A stretch of DNA of 64,000 bases, taken from NCBI GenBank assembly GCA_002709405.1, contig PAQV01000051.1:1-64000 (forward strand), written 5' to 3'. Position numbers and translations under genes: made by a program. The notes beneath the pieces are model-generated. The model was given only the letters and a program-made list of their open reading frames with translations. It searched no databases and was not told the DNA's origin. Source of the DNA: Paracoccaceae bacterium (lineage in GTDB: Bacteria; Pseudomonadota; Alphaproteobacteria; Rhodobacterales; Rhodobacteraceae). Of the stretch, positions 11,221 to 19,987 are shown piece after piece. Each line of letters opens with the position of its first letter. Within the stretch, counting starts at the first letter, position 1.

Positions 11221-12699
11221 ATGACCAAGACCCACCGGATCGCCGTTGGCGGCATCCACACCGAATGTTCCACCTACAACCCGGTGCTGATCCGGGCGGC
11301 CGATTTCCACGTGATGCGGGGGGCGGAGCTGACGGGCTCGGATTACTTTGCCTTCCTGGCCGAAGATGACGTCGATGTTCGCCCCCTGCTGCATGCCCGC
11401 GCCGTGCCCGGCGGCCCGGTCGAGCGCAAGACCTACGAGGCCTTCCGCACCGACCTGCTGGCCCGCCTTCGCGAGGCGCTGCCCGTCGATGGGGTCTACC
11501 TGGCCATGCACGGGGCGATGTTCGTCGAGGGCATGCAGGATGCCGAGGGCGACTGGATCGAGGCCGTGCGCGCGATCGTGGGGCCGGAGGTGCCGATTGC
11601 AGTCAGCTACGATCTGCACGGCAACGTCAGCCAGCGCATCATCGACCAGATCGACATGTTCGCGGCCTACCGCACCGCGCCCCATATCGACGTGGCCGAC
11701 ACCATGCAGCGCGCCTGGTCGATGCTGTTGCGCTGCCTGCGCACCGGAGACCGGCCCTTCGTGACCTGGGCGAAGATCCCCGTGCTGATGCCGGGAGAGC
11801 GGTCCTCGACCGAGGACGAACCGGCGAAGTCGCTCTATGCCGCCCTGCCCGGCCACGACACCCGCCCCGGCATCTGGAGTGCCGACCAGATGGTGGGCTA
11901 TGTCTGGGCCGACGAACCACGCGGCACCGCCGCTGCCGTGGTGACGGCAACGGATGGGGGCGAGGCCGCAGCGGTAGCCACAGAGCTGGCCCTTGCCTAT
12001 TGGCAGGCGCGCCACGACTTTGCCTTCGGGCCAGTGACCGGTCCGCTGGACAAGATGCTGGACATGGCTAAAGCCGCGCAGACCCAGATCCGGGCGCAGA
12101 CCCAGACCCAGACCGGGCCGGTGATCCTGGCCGACAGCGGCGACAATCCCACCGGCGGCGGCGTCGGAGACCGGGGCAACGTGCTGGCCGCCCTGATCGC
12201 GCGCGACTGGCAGGGCGCCCTGGTGGCCGGCATCACCGACGCCCTCGCGGTCGAGGCCTGCTTTGCCGCGGGCGAAGGGGCCACGCTCGACCTGTCGATC
12301 GGCGCTTCGCTGGACCCTGCAGGCGCTACGGTCCGGGCTGTGGCCCATGTCCTCCGGCTGGCCCCGGGCGACGGAGGTGCCTTTCGCCAGGCGGTGGTGC
12401 GCATCGGCGGGATCACACTCGTGCTGGCCGCCCGGCGCAGGCCCTATCACGACATCGCCGATTTCACCGCCCTGGGGCTGGACCCCGCGCAGGTGGGCCT
12501 GCTGGTGGTCAAGTCCGGCTACCTGTCCCCCGACCTGGCGCCGCTGGCCAATCCCAACCTGATGGCCCTGACCGATGGTGTGGTGAACCAGGACATCCCC
12601 CGGCTGGCCAATGATCACCGCGCGCCCGGCCTTTATCCATGGCATCCCGACGCCACCTTCGTCCCGGCCCCCGTGCGCTCTGCCCGCGCGCCGGGCTGA
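11221..12699 (+). CDS. M81-family metallopeptidase, MlrC-like
   Basis: 492-aa protein of the M81/MlrC (microcystinase C) family. Family segments seen: GGIHTECSTYNP near the N terminus, YLAMHGAMFVEG, SYDLHGN and ADSGDNPTGGG, which carry putative metal-binding His/Asp residues. MlrC proteins are annotated as metallopeptidases, but in sugar loci they probably cleave small amide substrates. The start is ATG 11221 (MTKTHRIAVGG), where homology would begin; an upstream in-frame extension into the GH20 gene is unlikely. Its position between GH20 and a sugar MFS transporter suggests work on a peptide- or amide-linked amino sugar. Confidence 0.87.
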   Translation: MTKTHRIAVGGIHTECSTYNPVLIRAADFHVMRGAELTGSDYFAFLAEDDVDVRPLLHARAVPGGPVERKTYEAFRTDLLARLREALPVDGVYLAMHGAMFVEGMQDAEGDWIEAVRAIVGPEVPIAVSYDLHGNVSQRIIDQIDMFAAYRTAPHIDVADTMQRAWSMLLRCLRTGDRPFVTWAKIPVLMPGERSSTEDEPAKSLYAALPGHDTRPGIWSADQMVGYVWADEPRGTAAAVVTATDGGEAAAVATELALAYWQARHDFAFGPVTGPLDKMLDMAKAAQTQIRAQTQTQTGPVILADSGDNPTGGGVGDRGNVLAALIARDWQGALVAGITDALAVEACFAAGEGATLDLSIGASLDPAGATVRAVAHVLRLAPGDGGAFRQAVVRIGGITLVLAARRRPYHDIADFTALGLDPAQVGLLVVKSGYLSPDLAPLANPNLMALTDGVVNQDIPRLANDHRAPGLYPWHPDATFVPAPVRSARAPG

Positions 12700-12716
12700 T
12701 GCGCTGAGCGGCCCCC

Positions 12717-13934
12717 ATGCGCGCGACACTCGCCACCCTCTGGACCACGCCGGGCCTGCGCGCCTGTTCGGTGGCCATCTTCTGCTTTGGCTTCACCGGA
12801 GCGGCCACCTCGCCCTACCAATCGGTCGTGGCCATCCGCGAGCTGGGCCTGTCGGATGCGGCGTTCTCGGCCCTGACCCTGATGGCCGCCCTGCTGAACG
12901 TCGTGGCCTCGATCGTGCTGGGCGTGCTGGCCGACCGCGACAGCGGATACCGCAAGCTGCTGATGGTGCTGGCCGCCTGCGGCGTGCTGGGCTTCGGCGC
13001 GACCTTCCTGGCCCGCAGCCCCTGGGTCTTCGTGCTGGCCGTGTTGGGCCCGCTGTCGGTCTTCGGCGGGCTGTTTTCGCTGCTGTTTGCCGCCGGCCGG
13101 GTGTTTTCGGGCGACCTGCCCCGGACGGAACAAGCCTCGGTGTCGTCGGCCCTGCGGGCGCTGATCTCGGTCGCCTGGATCCTGGTGCCCGGGCTGGTGG
13201 GGCTGGCCCTGTCGTCGTCCGACACCCTGTTGCCCGCCTATCTGGTGGCGGCGCTGGTGTCGCTTGGGCTGCTGGCGGTGATCCGCTTCATGATGCCCCG
13301 GGGCGGCGGCGGAGACGCCTCGACCCGGCCGCCGCGCATGTCGTTTGCCGCCGCCTTCGGCCTGCTGCTGCGCCCGGCCCTGGCCCTGCGCGTGCTGGCC
13401 GCGGCGCTGGTCACGGCCACGCTGCATGTCAACGGCGCGGTGATGCCCTTGATCGTGACGGGCCAGGCGCAGGGAGTGCCCGGGGACGTGGGCACGATCG
13501 TGGGCCTGGTCGCAGCCATCGAAGTCGCCTTCATCCTGGTCTGGGCCCGCATCCTGCGCCACCTGTCCATCGTCGCCGCCCTGGGCCTGGGCGTGGGGCT
13601 TTACGTGGTCTACCTGGTCTGGCTGGCCCATGCCCTGTCGCCCGGCGCGGTGATCGCTGCATCCGTCGTGGGCGGGATCGGGGCCGCGGCGATCATCTCG
13701 TTGCCGCTGGGCTACCTTCAGGACCTGATCGCCGACCGGCCGGGATTGTCCTCGTCGCTGCTGTCGATAAACATGTTCCTGGCTGGCGCCCTGGCCGCCG
13801 GGCTGTTCGCCCTGGGCACCTCGCTTGGCGGCTATCCCACCGTGGCGCTGCTGGGCGCGGCGGCCGGCGCGCTTGGCGGGCTGGGCCTGCTGGCGCTGGA
13901 GGGCTTCCGCATAGCGCCTCCCGATCCCACCTGA
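12717..13934 (+). CDS. MFS transporter, sugar-efflux/SetA-like
   Basis: Major facilitator superfamily permease of 405 aa with about 12 hydrophobic segments in two halves joined by a short polar loop near residue 205. LGVLADRDSGYRK corresponds to the loop 2-3 GxxxDRxGRR motif. The overall pattern is like the sugar-efflux (Set) branch, but this is a weak resemblance. It lies 17 nt after the M81 gene and 11 nt before cutC, so it belongs to the amino-sugar operon and probably moves a sugar or degradation product. Direction of transport is unknown. Confidence 0.85.
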   Translation: MRATLATLWTTPGLRACSVAIFCFGFTGAATSPYQSVVAIRELGLSDAAFSALTLMAALLNVVASIVLGVLADRDSGYRKLLMVLAACGVLGFGATFLARSPWVFVLAVLGPLSVFGGLFSLLFAAGRVFSGDLPRTEQASVSSALRALISVAWILVPGLVGLALSSSDTLLPAYLVAALVSLGLLAVIRFMMPRGGGGDASTRPPRMSFAAAFGLLLRPALALRVLAAALVTATLHVNGAVMPLIVTGQAQGVPGDVGTIVGLVAAIEVAFILVWARILRHLSIVAALGLGVGLYVVYLVWLAHALSPGAVIAASVVGGIGAAAIISLPLGYLQDLIADRPGLSSSLLSINMFLAGALAAGLFALGTSLGGYPTVALLGAAAGALGGLGLLALEGFRIAPPDPT

Positions 13935-13945
13935 AAGGAGCACCC

Positions 13946-14653
13946 ATGCGCCTGCTGGAAATCTGCGTCGACAGCCTACCCGGGCTGGAGGCCGCCGTCA
14001 CCGGCGGGGCCGACCGGATCGAGCTGTGCTCGGCATTGGCCTTGGGTGGCCTCAGCCCCTCGGTCGGGATGATGCGCGCGGCGGCGGGGTGCGGCGTGCC
14101 CGTCCTGGCGATGATCCGGCCCCGGTCGGGCGGGTTCCAGTGGTCCGGGCCAGAGCTGGCCGCGATGGAGACCGAGATCGCCGCCGTGGCAGATGCAGGC
14201 CTTGCCGGCGTGGTGATCGGTGCGCTGGAGGGGCCAAGACTGGACATGCCCGCGATGCGGCGGCTGATGCGCGCGGCACACGGCCTGGACGTGACCCTGC
14301 ATCGCTGCGTCGACCTTGTCGATGATCCCCTGACGGCGGTGGACCAGGCGGCAGAGCTCGGGCTGTCCCGCATCCTGACCTCGGGCGGAGCGCTCAGGGC
14401 TCTGGACGGGGTCGAGCGCCTGCGGGCCATGCAAGACCACGCGGGACAGCGGTGTGCCATCATGCCAGGATCGGGCATCACCCCGGCCACCCTGCCCGGC
14501 CTTCTGGCAGCGCTGGACCCGTCCGAGGTCCATGCCTCGGCCTCGGTCGACGTGCCCAGCGACCCGATCCTGCATGACATGGGGTTTCAGCACGGAGCCG
14601 CCCGCGTGACAGATGCCGCCACGGTGGCCCGGATGAAGGCGCTGCTGGGCTAA
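13946..14653 (+). CDS. cutC: CutC-family protein
   Basis: TIM-barrel protein of 235 aa belonging to the CutC family (historically copper homeostasis). Diagnostic segments: LLEICVDS at the N terminus, GGADRIELCSALALGGLSPS, VLAMIRPR and TLHRCVDL with conserved Cys/His, then ILTSGG and IMPGSGI. AAAGGAG directly before ATG 13946 fixes the start. In many alphaproteobacteria cutC sits beside amino-sugar genes, and a copper role is doubtful; its location here, after GH20-M81-MFS and facing nagB, supports a role in sugar metabolism. It converges on nagB with a 4-nt gap. Confidence 0.88.
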   Translation: MRLLEICVDSLPGLEAAVTGGADRIELCSALALGGLSPSVGMMRAAAGCGVPVLAMIRPRSGGFQWSGPELAAMETEIAAVADAGLAGVVIGALEGPRLDMPAMRRLMRAAHGLDVTLHRCVDLVDDPLTAVDQAAELGLSRILTSGGALRALDGVERLRAMQDHAGQRCAIMPGSGITPATLPGLLAALDPSEVHASASVDVPSDPILHDMGFQHGAARVTDAATVARMKALLG

Positions 14654-14657
14654 CCGC

Positions 14658-15419
14658 CTATTCCGGGTGCACGTCCATCAGGTAATCGTACAGCTCCAGC
14701 CGGCCGGCCGCCGCGCGGTCCAGCACAAGGGTGGCATGGCGGTGCATCTGCAGGATCGAGCCCGGCCAGCGCGCCGACACAGCACCTTCGACCACCTGGG
14801 CCACCGCCTGGGCCTTGGCCTCTCCGGTGGCCACAAGAAGCACCTCGCGCGCCTGCATGATCGTGCCGACGCCCATGGTGATGGCCAGCCGGGGCGGCGT
14901 TTCGCCATCGGGAAAGAACCGGCTGTTGGCGTCCCGGGTGGACCGGGCCAGCGTCTTCAGCCGGGTGATCGAGGTCAGGCTGGAGGTCGGTTCGTTGAAG
15001 CCGATATGCCCGTTCGCCCCCAGCCCCAGCAGCTGCAGGTCGATACCCCCGGCTGCGGTGATGGCGTTCTCGTAGGCCCGGGCCACGGCCTCGGGGTCCG
15101 GGGCGTCGCCACGGGGCAGATGGGCCCGGGCCGGGTCGATGTCGATATGGTCGAACAGCTTGCGGTCCATGTAATGGCGGTATGACCGGGGATGGTCGCC
15201 CGGCAGGCCGACGTATTCGTCCAGGTTGAAGCTCGTCACCCCGGCAAAGCTGACCTCGCCCGCCCGGTGCAGGGCGATGACACGGTCATAGACCGTTTCC
15301 ATCGTGCCGCCCGTGGCCAGCCCCAGCACGGTGTCGGGCTTGTCACGCACATGGCTGGCGATCAGTCCGGCGGCCCGGGCCGACACCGCATCCGGCGTAT
15401 CCAGGATCAGGACCTTCAT
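14658..15419 (-). CDS. nagB: Glucosamine-6-phosphate deaminase
   Basis: 253-aa enzyme converting glucosamine-6-phosphate to fructose-6-phosphate and ammonia in the cytoplasm. Motifs: LGLATGGT phosphate-binding loop, NLDEYVGL (catalytic Asp) and LGLGANGHIGFNEP with the catalytic His and Glu. Length is close to the usual 240-266. It is the second gene of a ridA-nagB minus-strand unit (6-nt gap) whose upstream region carries two GAAA-N5-TTTC dyads, so it is probably controlled by the RpiR regulator at 8389. No nagA deacetylase is present in the window. Confidence 0.93.
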   Translation of the reverse strand: MKVLILDTPDAVSARAAGLIASHVRDKPDTVLGLATGGTMETVYDRVIALHRAGEVSFAGVTSFNLDEYVGLPGDHPRSYRHYMDRKLFDHIDIDPARAHLPRGDAPDPEAVARAYENAITAAGGIDLQLLGLGANGHIGFNEPTSSLTSITRLKTLARSTRDANSRFFPDGETPPRLAITMGVGTIMQAREVLLVATGEAKAQAVAQVVEGAVSARWPGSILQMHRHATLVLDRAAAGRLELYDYLMDVHPE

Positions 15420-15425
15420 CGGTGC

Positions 15426-15824
15426 TCAGCCGTCCAGCGGGAAATAGGCGACCACGTCCATTTCGACCTTGGCGTCGATCATCAGGGGCGATTGCACGGC
15501 CGACCGGGCCGGAGGATGCGCGCTGAAGTGCTTCTTGAACACCGCGTTGAACGAGGTGAAATCACGCGGATCGTCCAGCCAGACGCCGACCTTGACCACG
15601 TGCTCCATGCCGCAGCCGGCCAGGGCGAGGATGTCCTTGATGTTCTCGATCACCACTTCGGTCTGGACGGTGATGTTGCCGGTGACGACCTCTCCGTCGC
15701 GGGTGGGCACCTGGCCCGAGACATAGACGAAATCGCCCGCGCGCACGGCCTTGGAAAAGGGCCGCTCCTGGCCGCCGGCCTGGGCATCGGCGGCATCAAG
15801 ACGGATGAGACCGGGAATCGACAT
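15426..15824 (-). CDS. RidA-family enamine/imine deaminase
   Basis: 132-aa protein of the RidA/YjgF/UK114 family, which hydrolyses reactive 2-aminoacrylate-type enamines. The pattern AGDFVYVSGQVP, the GGxxxQT-like region, and ARSAVQSPLMIDAKVEMDVVAY with the conserved Arg are visible. The start at 15824 (MSIPGLIRL) is preceded by GGAG at 8 nt; a longer frame to 15926 runs through the presumed operator sites and is unlikely. Pairing with nagB, and with a PLP enzyme in the same locus, fits removal of imine by-products. Confidence 0.88.
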   Translation of the reverse strand: MSIPGLIRLDAADAQAGGQERPFSKAVRAGDFVYVSGQVPTRDGEVVTGNITVQTEVVIENIKDILALAGCGMEHVVKVGVWLDDPRDFTSFNAVFKKHFSAHPPARSAVQSPLMIDAKVEMDVVAYFPLDG

Positions 15825-15838
15825 GGGGGTGGCTCCGC

Positions 15839-15851
15839 GAAATTGATTTTC
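15839..15851. promoter_or_regulatory. Candidate RpiR operator, copy 3
   Basis: GAAATTGATTTTC, form GAAA-N5-TTTC, 15 nt upstream of the ridA start codon. Confidence 0.5.
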
Positions 15852-15911
15852 TGAACCTTGGCGAAATCGGGGGCGACGCGCAACAGGATCTTGGAAAACG
15901 GCGCGCAATCT

Positions 15912-15924
15912 GAAATCCATTTTC
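15912..15924. promoter_or_regulatory. Candidate RpiR operator, copy 4
   Basis: GAAATCCATTTTC, form GAAA-N5-TTTC, 73 nt (about seven helical turns) from copy 3 in the ridA-nagB promoter region. Confidence 0.5.
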
Positions 15925-16186
15925 ACAATGCACGCCTCGGGGGTGGACAGCTGGGCGGACAGGCCGTCCGGTCAAAGGCCCGGACGGCGCCAATACTGGC
16001 GCGTTGCAGGCGGTCCGATGTCACCTGTCAGGTCAGTGGCCGGGCAGGACTGATCAGTTCGCGGGCAGCTGTTCGATTTTACTTGGAATTTCAAATATTG
16101 TATTTTGCAGCAAGTGCCGCAACTGCCTAGGGTTTCCTGAAACGGACCCGCCCGCCGAGTCCACAGGGAACCCGAAAGGACGCAGG

Positions 16187-17620
16187 ATGAACGTCAACAC
16201 GACCGTCACCGCCGATACGCTGGATGATGTGCATTACATGTCTCTGACCGACCTGGGCGAGGCCATTCGCACCCGGGCGATCAGCCCGGTCGAGGTGACC
16301 GAGGCCATGCTGTCGCGGATCGAGGCGGTCGATGGCGAGTTGAAATCCTACCTGACCGTCCTGCCCGACCATGCCCGCGCCGCGGCACAGACGGCCCAGG
16401 CCGAACTGGACGCGGGCCTTTGGCGCGGGCCGCTGCATGGCGTGCCCATCGCGGTGAAGGACCTGTGCGAAACCACCTATGCACCGACCTCTGCGGGCAT
16501 GAAGATCCACGCCGAGTACATTGCCGAGCAGGACAGCACCGTTGTCAGCCGGCTCGACAAGGCCGGCGCGGTGATGCTGGGCAAGCTGACGATGACCGAG
16601 GGCGCGATGTCCGGCCATCACCCCGACATGAAGACCCCGCTGAACCCGTGGAAGGCCTCGGCCTGGACGGGGGCCTCGTCGTCGGGATCGGGGGCCGCGA
16701 CGGCGGCGGGCCTGTGTTTCGGCTCGCTGGGGTCGGACACCGGCGGGTCGATCCGCCTGCCCTCGACGGCCTGCGGGCTGACCGGGGTCAAACCCACCTG
16801 GGGCCGGGTCAGCCGGGCCGGGGTCTTTGCCCTGGCAGATTCCCTGGATCATGTCGGCCCGATGTGCCGCACGGCCAGCGACGCGGCGGCCATGCTGGCC
16901 ACCATTGCAGGCCCCGACCCGCGCGATCCGACCACCCTGACCGCCCCGGTGCCCGATTACATGGGCGCGCTTGGCGGATCCATCGCCGGGCTGCGCATCG
17001 GGCTGGACGAGGAGTATGTCTTTGGCGGCACCGACCCGCAGGTCGCGGCCATGATGCGCGACACGATCGAGGTGCTGACCGATCTGGGCGCGGTCTTCGT
17101 GCCGATCAGCTTCCCCTCGATGGCCGACATCTCGCCCAACTGGATCGCGATCTGCACCGCCGAATGCGCGGCGGCCCACAAGGACACCTACCCCCGGCGC
17201 AACAACGAATACGGGCCGATGCTGACCTGGGTGATCGAAACCGGCCTGGCCCTGACCCCGGTGCAACTGGCCGAGGCCCTGCAATACCGGCTGAAGATCT
17301 GCGGGGCCATCGCCCGCGACACCGACGGGGTGGACGTTCTGCTGGTGCCCGGCATCGGCTGCACGCTGATGGATGCCGATGTCTGGGCCGTGCCCCCCGA
17401 TCAGCAGCCCGCCGACACGCTGGGCCAGATCATCCGCTACACCGCCGTCTTCGACATGACCGGCCAGCCGACGATTTCGCTGAACGGCGGGGTCGACGCG
17501 GCCGGCCTGCCGATGGGCTTCCAGTTGGTCGGCAAGCACCTGGACGAGGCCACCCTGCTGAAGGCCGGCCACGCGTTCCAGTCGGTGACCGGCTGGCACA
17601 CGCAACACCCCTCTCTTTGA
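16187..17620 (+). CDS. Amidase (amidase-signature family) 1
   Basis: 477-aa amidase-signature hydrolase. The Ser-cisSer-Lys triad is complete: Lys91 in AVKDLCE, the Ser run 164-166 in GASSSGSG, and nucleophile Ser188 in DTGGSIRLPS. Such enzymes hydrolyse amides, ureas or carbamates, and the family includes GatA; no gatB/gatC is present, so this is a catabolic amidase. ATG 16187 has GAAAGGA about 9 nt upstream; the longer frame from 16004 is discarded. It heads a three-gene unit with a 68-aa protein and a second amidase. Confidence 0.9.
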   Translation: MNVNTTVTADTLDDVHYMSLTDLGEAIRTRAISPVEVTEAMLSRIEAVDGELKSYLTVLPDHARAAAQTAQAELDAGLWRGPLHGVPIAVKDLCETTYAPTSAGMKIHAEYIAEQDSTVVSRLDKAGAVMLGKLTMTEGAMSGHHPDMKTPLNPWKASAWTGASSSGSGAATAAGLCFGSLGSDTGGSIRLPSTACGLTGVKPTWGRVSRAGVFALADSLDHVGPMCRTASDAAAMLATIAGPDPRDPTTLTAPVPDYMGALGGSIAGLRIGLDEEYVFGGTDPQVAAMMRDTIEVLTDLGAVFVPISFPSMADISPNWIAICTAECAAAHKDTYPRRNNEYGPMLTWVIETGLALTPVQLAEALQYRLKICGAIARDTDGVDVLLVPGIGCTLMDADVWAVPPDQQPADTLGQIIRYTAVFDMTGQPTISLNGGVDAAGLPMGFQLVGKHLDEATLLKAGHAFQSVTGWHTQHPSL

Positions 17621-17686
17621 CCAAAGGTTGACCACGGGCGCCGGTCCTTTCCACGAAGACCGCCCTTACAGAACAGGACACCCGAC

Positions 17687-17893
17687 ATGAGCGATGATCT
17701 CGCCAAGCTTTTCGAAGACGTTGCCAGGACCTGGTCCTCGGTGCCGCTGCCCAATCCGGTGGGCGTGCAGATGGCCCTGCCGTTGCAGGACACGATCACG
17801 GGGCTGGCCGCCGAACACGGGCGGATGGCCTTCGAGGAGGAACCCTCCAGCTTTGACGCCGCGCTGCAGGCCACCAAGGAGACCGGGTCATGA
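17687..17893 (+). CDS. Small conserved-looking protein between two amidases
   Basis: 68-aa acidic protein beginning MSDDLAKLFEDVARTW, with a helix-forming N terminus and a second helix around residues 35-50. There is no signal peptide or membrane segment. The ATG at 17687 is preceded by AGGAC, and the TGA overlaps the next amidase start in an ATGA arrangement, which strongly supports real, coupled translation. Size and position recall GatC, the small helical partner of the GatA amidase, but I see no direct GatC motif. I do not recognise the family; an accessory or stabilising subunit for one or both amidases is an inference. Confidence 0.65.
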   Translation: MSDDLAKLFEDVARTWSSVPLPNPVGVQMALPLQDTITGLAAEHGRMAFEEEPSSFDAALQATKETGS

Positions 17894-19335
17894 ACATCGC
17901 CACACAGACCATGTCGACCCTGTGCGACCTGACCCTGACCGAAGCCGCCGACGCCGTCGCCCGGGGCGAGGTAAGCTCGGTGGACCTGACCGAGGCCGCC
18001 TTTGCCGCCTTCGACCTGCGCGATGACAAGCTGAACGCGGTGATCTGGTCCGAACGCGAGGCCTCGCTGGAGGCAGCCGCGGCGCTGGATGCGAAACAGG
18101 CGTCGGGCGCGGCCCTGGGCCCGCTGCATGGCGTGCCGCTGGCCCACAAGGACATGTACTACCAGGAGGGCCGGCTGACGACCTGCGGGTCGAAGATCCG
18201 GGCCGACTTCCGGCCGGCCTATTCCGCCACCGTGATGGACCGCCTGCATGCGGCCGGATCGCTGACGCTGGCGGGGCTGAACATGGCCGAGTTCGCCCAG
18301 AATGCCTCGGGTCACAACACCCATTACGGCGATTGCCACAACCCCTGGGGCTATGATTATTGCCCCGGAGGCTCGTCCTCGGGGTCCGGCGCGGCCGTGG
18401 GCGCGCGCTGCGTGACGGCGGCCCTGGGGTCCGATACCGGCGGGTCGATCCGCCTGCCGGCCTCGATGTGCGGGGTGTCGGGGATCAAGCCGACCCAGAC
18501 CCGGGTGTCGCGCTACGGGGTCATGCCCCTGTCGTTCTCCTGCGACAACGTCGGCCCGCTGGCCCGCACCGCCAAGGATTGCGCGCGCATCCTGTCGGTC
18601 ATCGCCGGAGCCGATCCGATGGATCCCACCTGTGCGACCGAACCGGTACCGGATTACGAGGCCGCCCTGACCGGCGATCTGCGCGGGCTGAAGGTGGGCG
18701 TGCCGGATAACTATTTCCTCGAAGATGCCTCGCCCGAGGTCGGCGATGCCTTCATGGCCACGCTGGAGGTCCTGAAGGCGCGCGGCGCCGAGATCGTGTC
18801 GGTCTCGCTGCCCGAGATGGACGCGGTGGCGACCTATGGCGCCATCGTCAGCCGGTGCGAAGGCGCGTCGGCGCATGCGCAATGGATGCGCGAGCGGCCC
18901 GGTGACTATGCCCTGCACCTGAGCGGGCGGATGTACGGGGGGCTGGGCATTCCGGCGGTCACCTATATCGAGGCCCTGTCCCGGCGCGGGGGCATCCTGA
19001 AGACCTTCGCATCAGAGGTCTTCGGCGCCTGCGACGTGCTGGCCACACCCACCCTGCGCTGGCGGACCCCGACCCTGGCCGAGGCCGACATCGACGCGGG
19101 CACCGAAGGCGCGGTTGCCGCCTTCATGGAGATCTCCATCAACACCCGGCCGATCAACTACCTGGGCCTTCCGGCGGCCTCGGTGCCCTGCGGGCTGGAC
19201 AACAACGGCATCCCCATCGGCCTGCAGATCATCGGCCGGCCCTTCGGCGAGGCCAAGGTGCTGAAGGTGTCCGATGCCTTCCAGGCCGACACCGACTGGC
19301 ACAAGACGAAATCCCCGGTGGCTCGGATCATCTGA
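17890..19335 (+). CDS. Amidase (amidase-signature family) 2
   Basis: 481-aa amidase-signature hydrolase, a paralogue of the amidase at 16187 but clearly diverged. The triad is visible: Lys in PLAHKDMYY, the Ser pair in GGSSSGSGAAVG and the nucleophile Ser in SDTGGSIRLPA. It starts by an ATGA overlap with the 68-aa gene. The pair may form a hetero-oligomer or hydrolyse two successive amide bonds of one compound. A strong terminator hairpin follows at 19348. Substrate unknown. Confidence 0.9.
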   Translation: MNIATQTMSTLCDLTLTEAADAVARGEVSSVDLTEAAFAAFDLRDDKLNAVIWSEREASLEAAAALDAKQASGAALGPLHGVPLAHKDMYYQEGRLTTCGSKIRADFRPAYSATVMDRLHAAGSLTLAGLNMAEFAQNASGHNTHYGDCHNPWGYDYCPGGSSSGSGAAVGARCVTAALGSDTGGSIRLPASMCGVSGIKPTQTRVSRYGVMPLSFSCDNVGPLARTAKDCARILSVIAGADPMDPTCATEPVPDYEAALTGDLRGLKVGVPDNYFLEDASPEVGDAFMATLEVLKARGAEIVSVSLPEMDAVATYGAIVSRCEGASAHAQWMRERPGDYALHLSGRMYGGLGIPAVTYIEALSRRGGILKTFASEVFGACDVLATPTLRWRTPTLAEADIDAGTEGAVAAFMEISINTRPINYLGLPAASVPCGLDNNGIPIGLQIIGRPFGEAKVLKVSDAFQADTDWHKTKSPVARII

Positions 19336-19347
19336 GCCCGTTTCCTC

Positions 19348-19388
19348 GGGGCGCCGGTCCGCGCTGTCTGCGGCCGGCGCCCCCTTTT
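19348..19388 (+). terminator. Rho-independent terminator of the amidase unit
   Basis: Inverted repeat GGGGCGCCGG / CCGGCGCCCC, extended inward by CCGC/GCGG with one bulge, followed by CTTTT. It lies 13 nt after the second amidase stop and before the convergent Lrp-type gene, which it could also serve in reverse. Confidence 0.8.
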
Positions 19389-19412
19389 CCAGGCGCATCC
19401 CGTCCGTCGGGG

Positions 19413-19871
19413 TCAGTCCGGGCTGTCGGCCTCGCTCTCGAAGGTGCGCAGCACCACGGTCGTGTCGAACCCCTTGATGTCGTCGCTGTAGAAATGCGCC
19501 TCGGAGAACGCGGCGTAGGCCTCCATCGAGGCGCATTGCACGGTCAGCACGAAATCCGCGTTGCCGGTCACGTGGTAGATGCGGGTCACCTGCGGCAGGG
19601 CCAGCAGGTCCCGGCGCAACCGGTCGATCCGGTCGGGTTGGCCGCGCGCCAGGTGCAGCATGACCAGCAGCGTGACCGACTGCCCCGTCACGGCGGGCGA
19701 CAGGATGGCCACCTCGCGCTCGATCGCCCCGATCTGCCGCAAGCGCTGCACCCGCCGCAAACAGGCGGCCGGCGACAGCCCGACCTGGTCTGACAATTGC
19801 CGCCCGGTCTGCCGGCTGTCGCGGCTGAGCAACTGCAAAAGCCGGTGATCGAAGGCGTCCAATGGCTCCAT
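19413..19871 (-). CDS. Lrp/AsnC-family transcriptional regulator
   Basis: 152-aa DNA-binding regulator. The N-terminal AsnC-type winged HTH is clear: LDAFDHRLLQLLSRDSRQTGRQL, then LSPAACLRRVQRLRQIGAIE. A C-terminal RAM (ligand-binding, oligomerisation) domain follows, including VTRIYHVTGNADFVLTVQC. Such regulators respond to amino acids or related metabolites. It is convergent with the amidase operon and divergent from the DUF1127 gene; the amidases are plausible targets but nothing in sequence proves this. Confidence 0.9.
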   Translation of the reverse strand: MEPLDAFDHRLLQLLSRDSRQTGRQLSDQVGLSPAACLRRVQRLRQIGAIEREVAILSPAVTGQSVTLLVMLHLARGQPDRIDRLRRDLLALPQVTRIYHVTGNADFVLTVQCASMEAYAAFSEAHFYSDDIKGFDTTVVLRTFESEADSPD

Positions 19872-19987
19872 GGGTCTTGCCCTCTGTTCCGCTTTCGCCG
19901 GTTATGCGAAAGTTTATCGTGGATCTTGGAAATTGCACGAGACTTTCTTGTCATCACGCGCAGATCACGCAAACGGCGCAGCCGGGC

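Larger units (their letters stand above)
15825..16186. promoter_or_regulatory. Divergent promoter region ridA / amidase
   Basis: This 362-nt region separates ridA (minus) from the first amidase (plus). It holds two GAAA-N5-TTTC dyads, two adjacent GC-rich inverted repeats (15963-15988, arms GCCGTCCGG/CCGGACGGC; and 15987-16002, GCGCCA-ATAC-TGGCGC), a small palindrome ACCTG-T-CAGGT at 16023-16033, and an AT-rich stretch at 16072-16110 likely to be the amidase promoter. Confidence 0.5.

Noticed and set aside
16127..17635. Long minus-strand frame across the first amidase
   Set aside because: Shadow of an amidase with a complete Ser-Ser-Lys triad.
16187..19335. Reading the amidase-small protein-amidase unit as GatCAB
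   Set aside because: No gatB is present, both large proteins are amidases, and the small protein shows no GatC motif.
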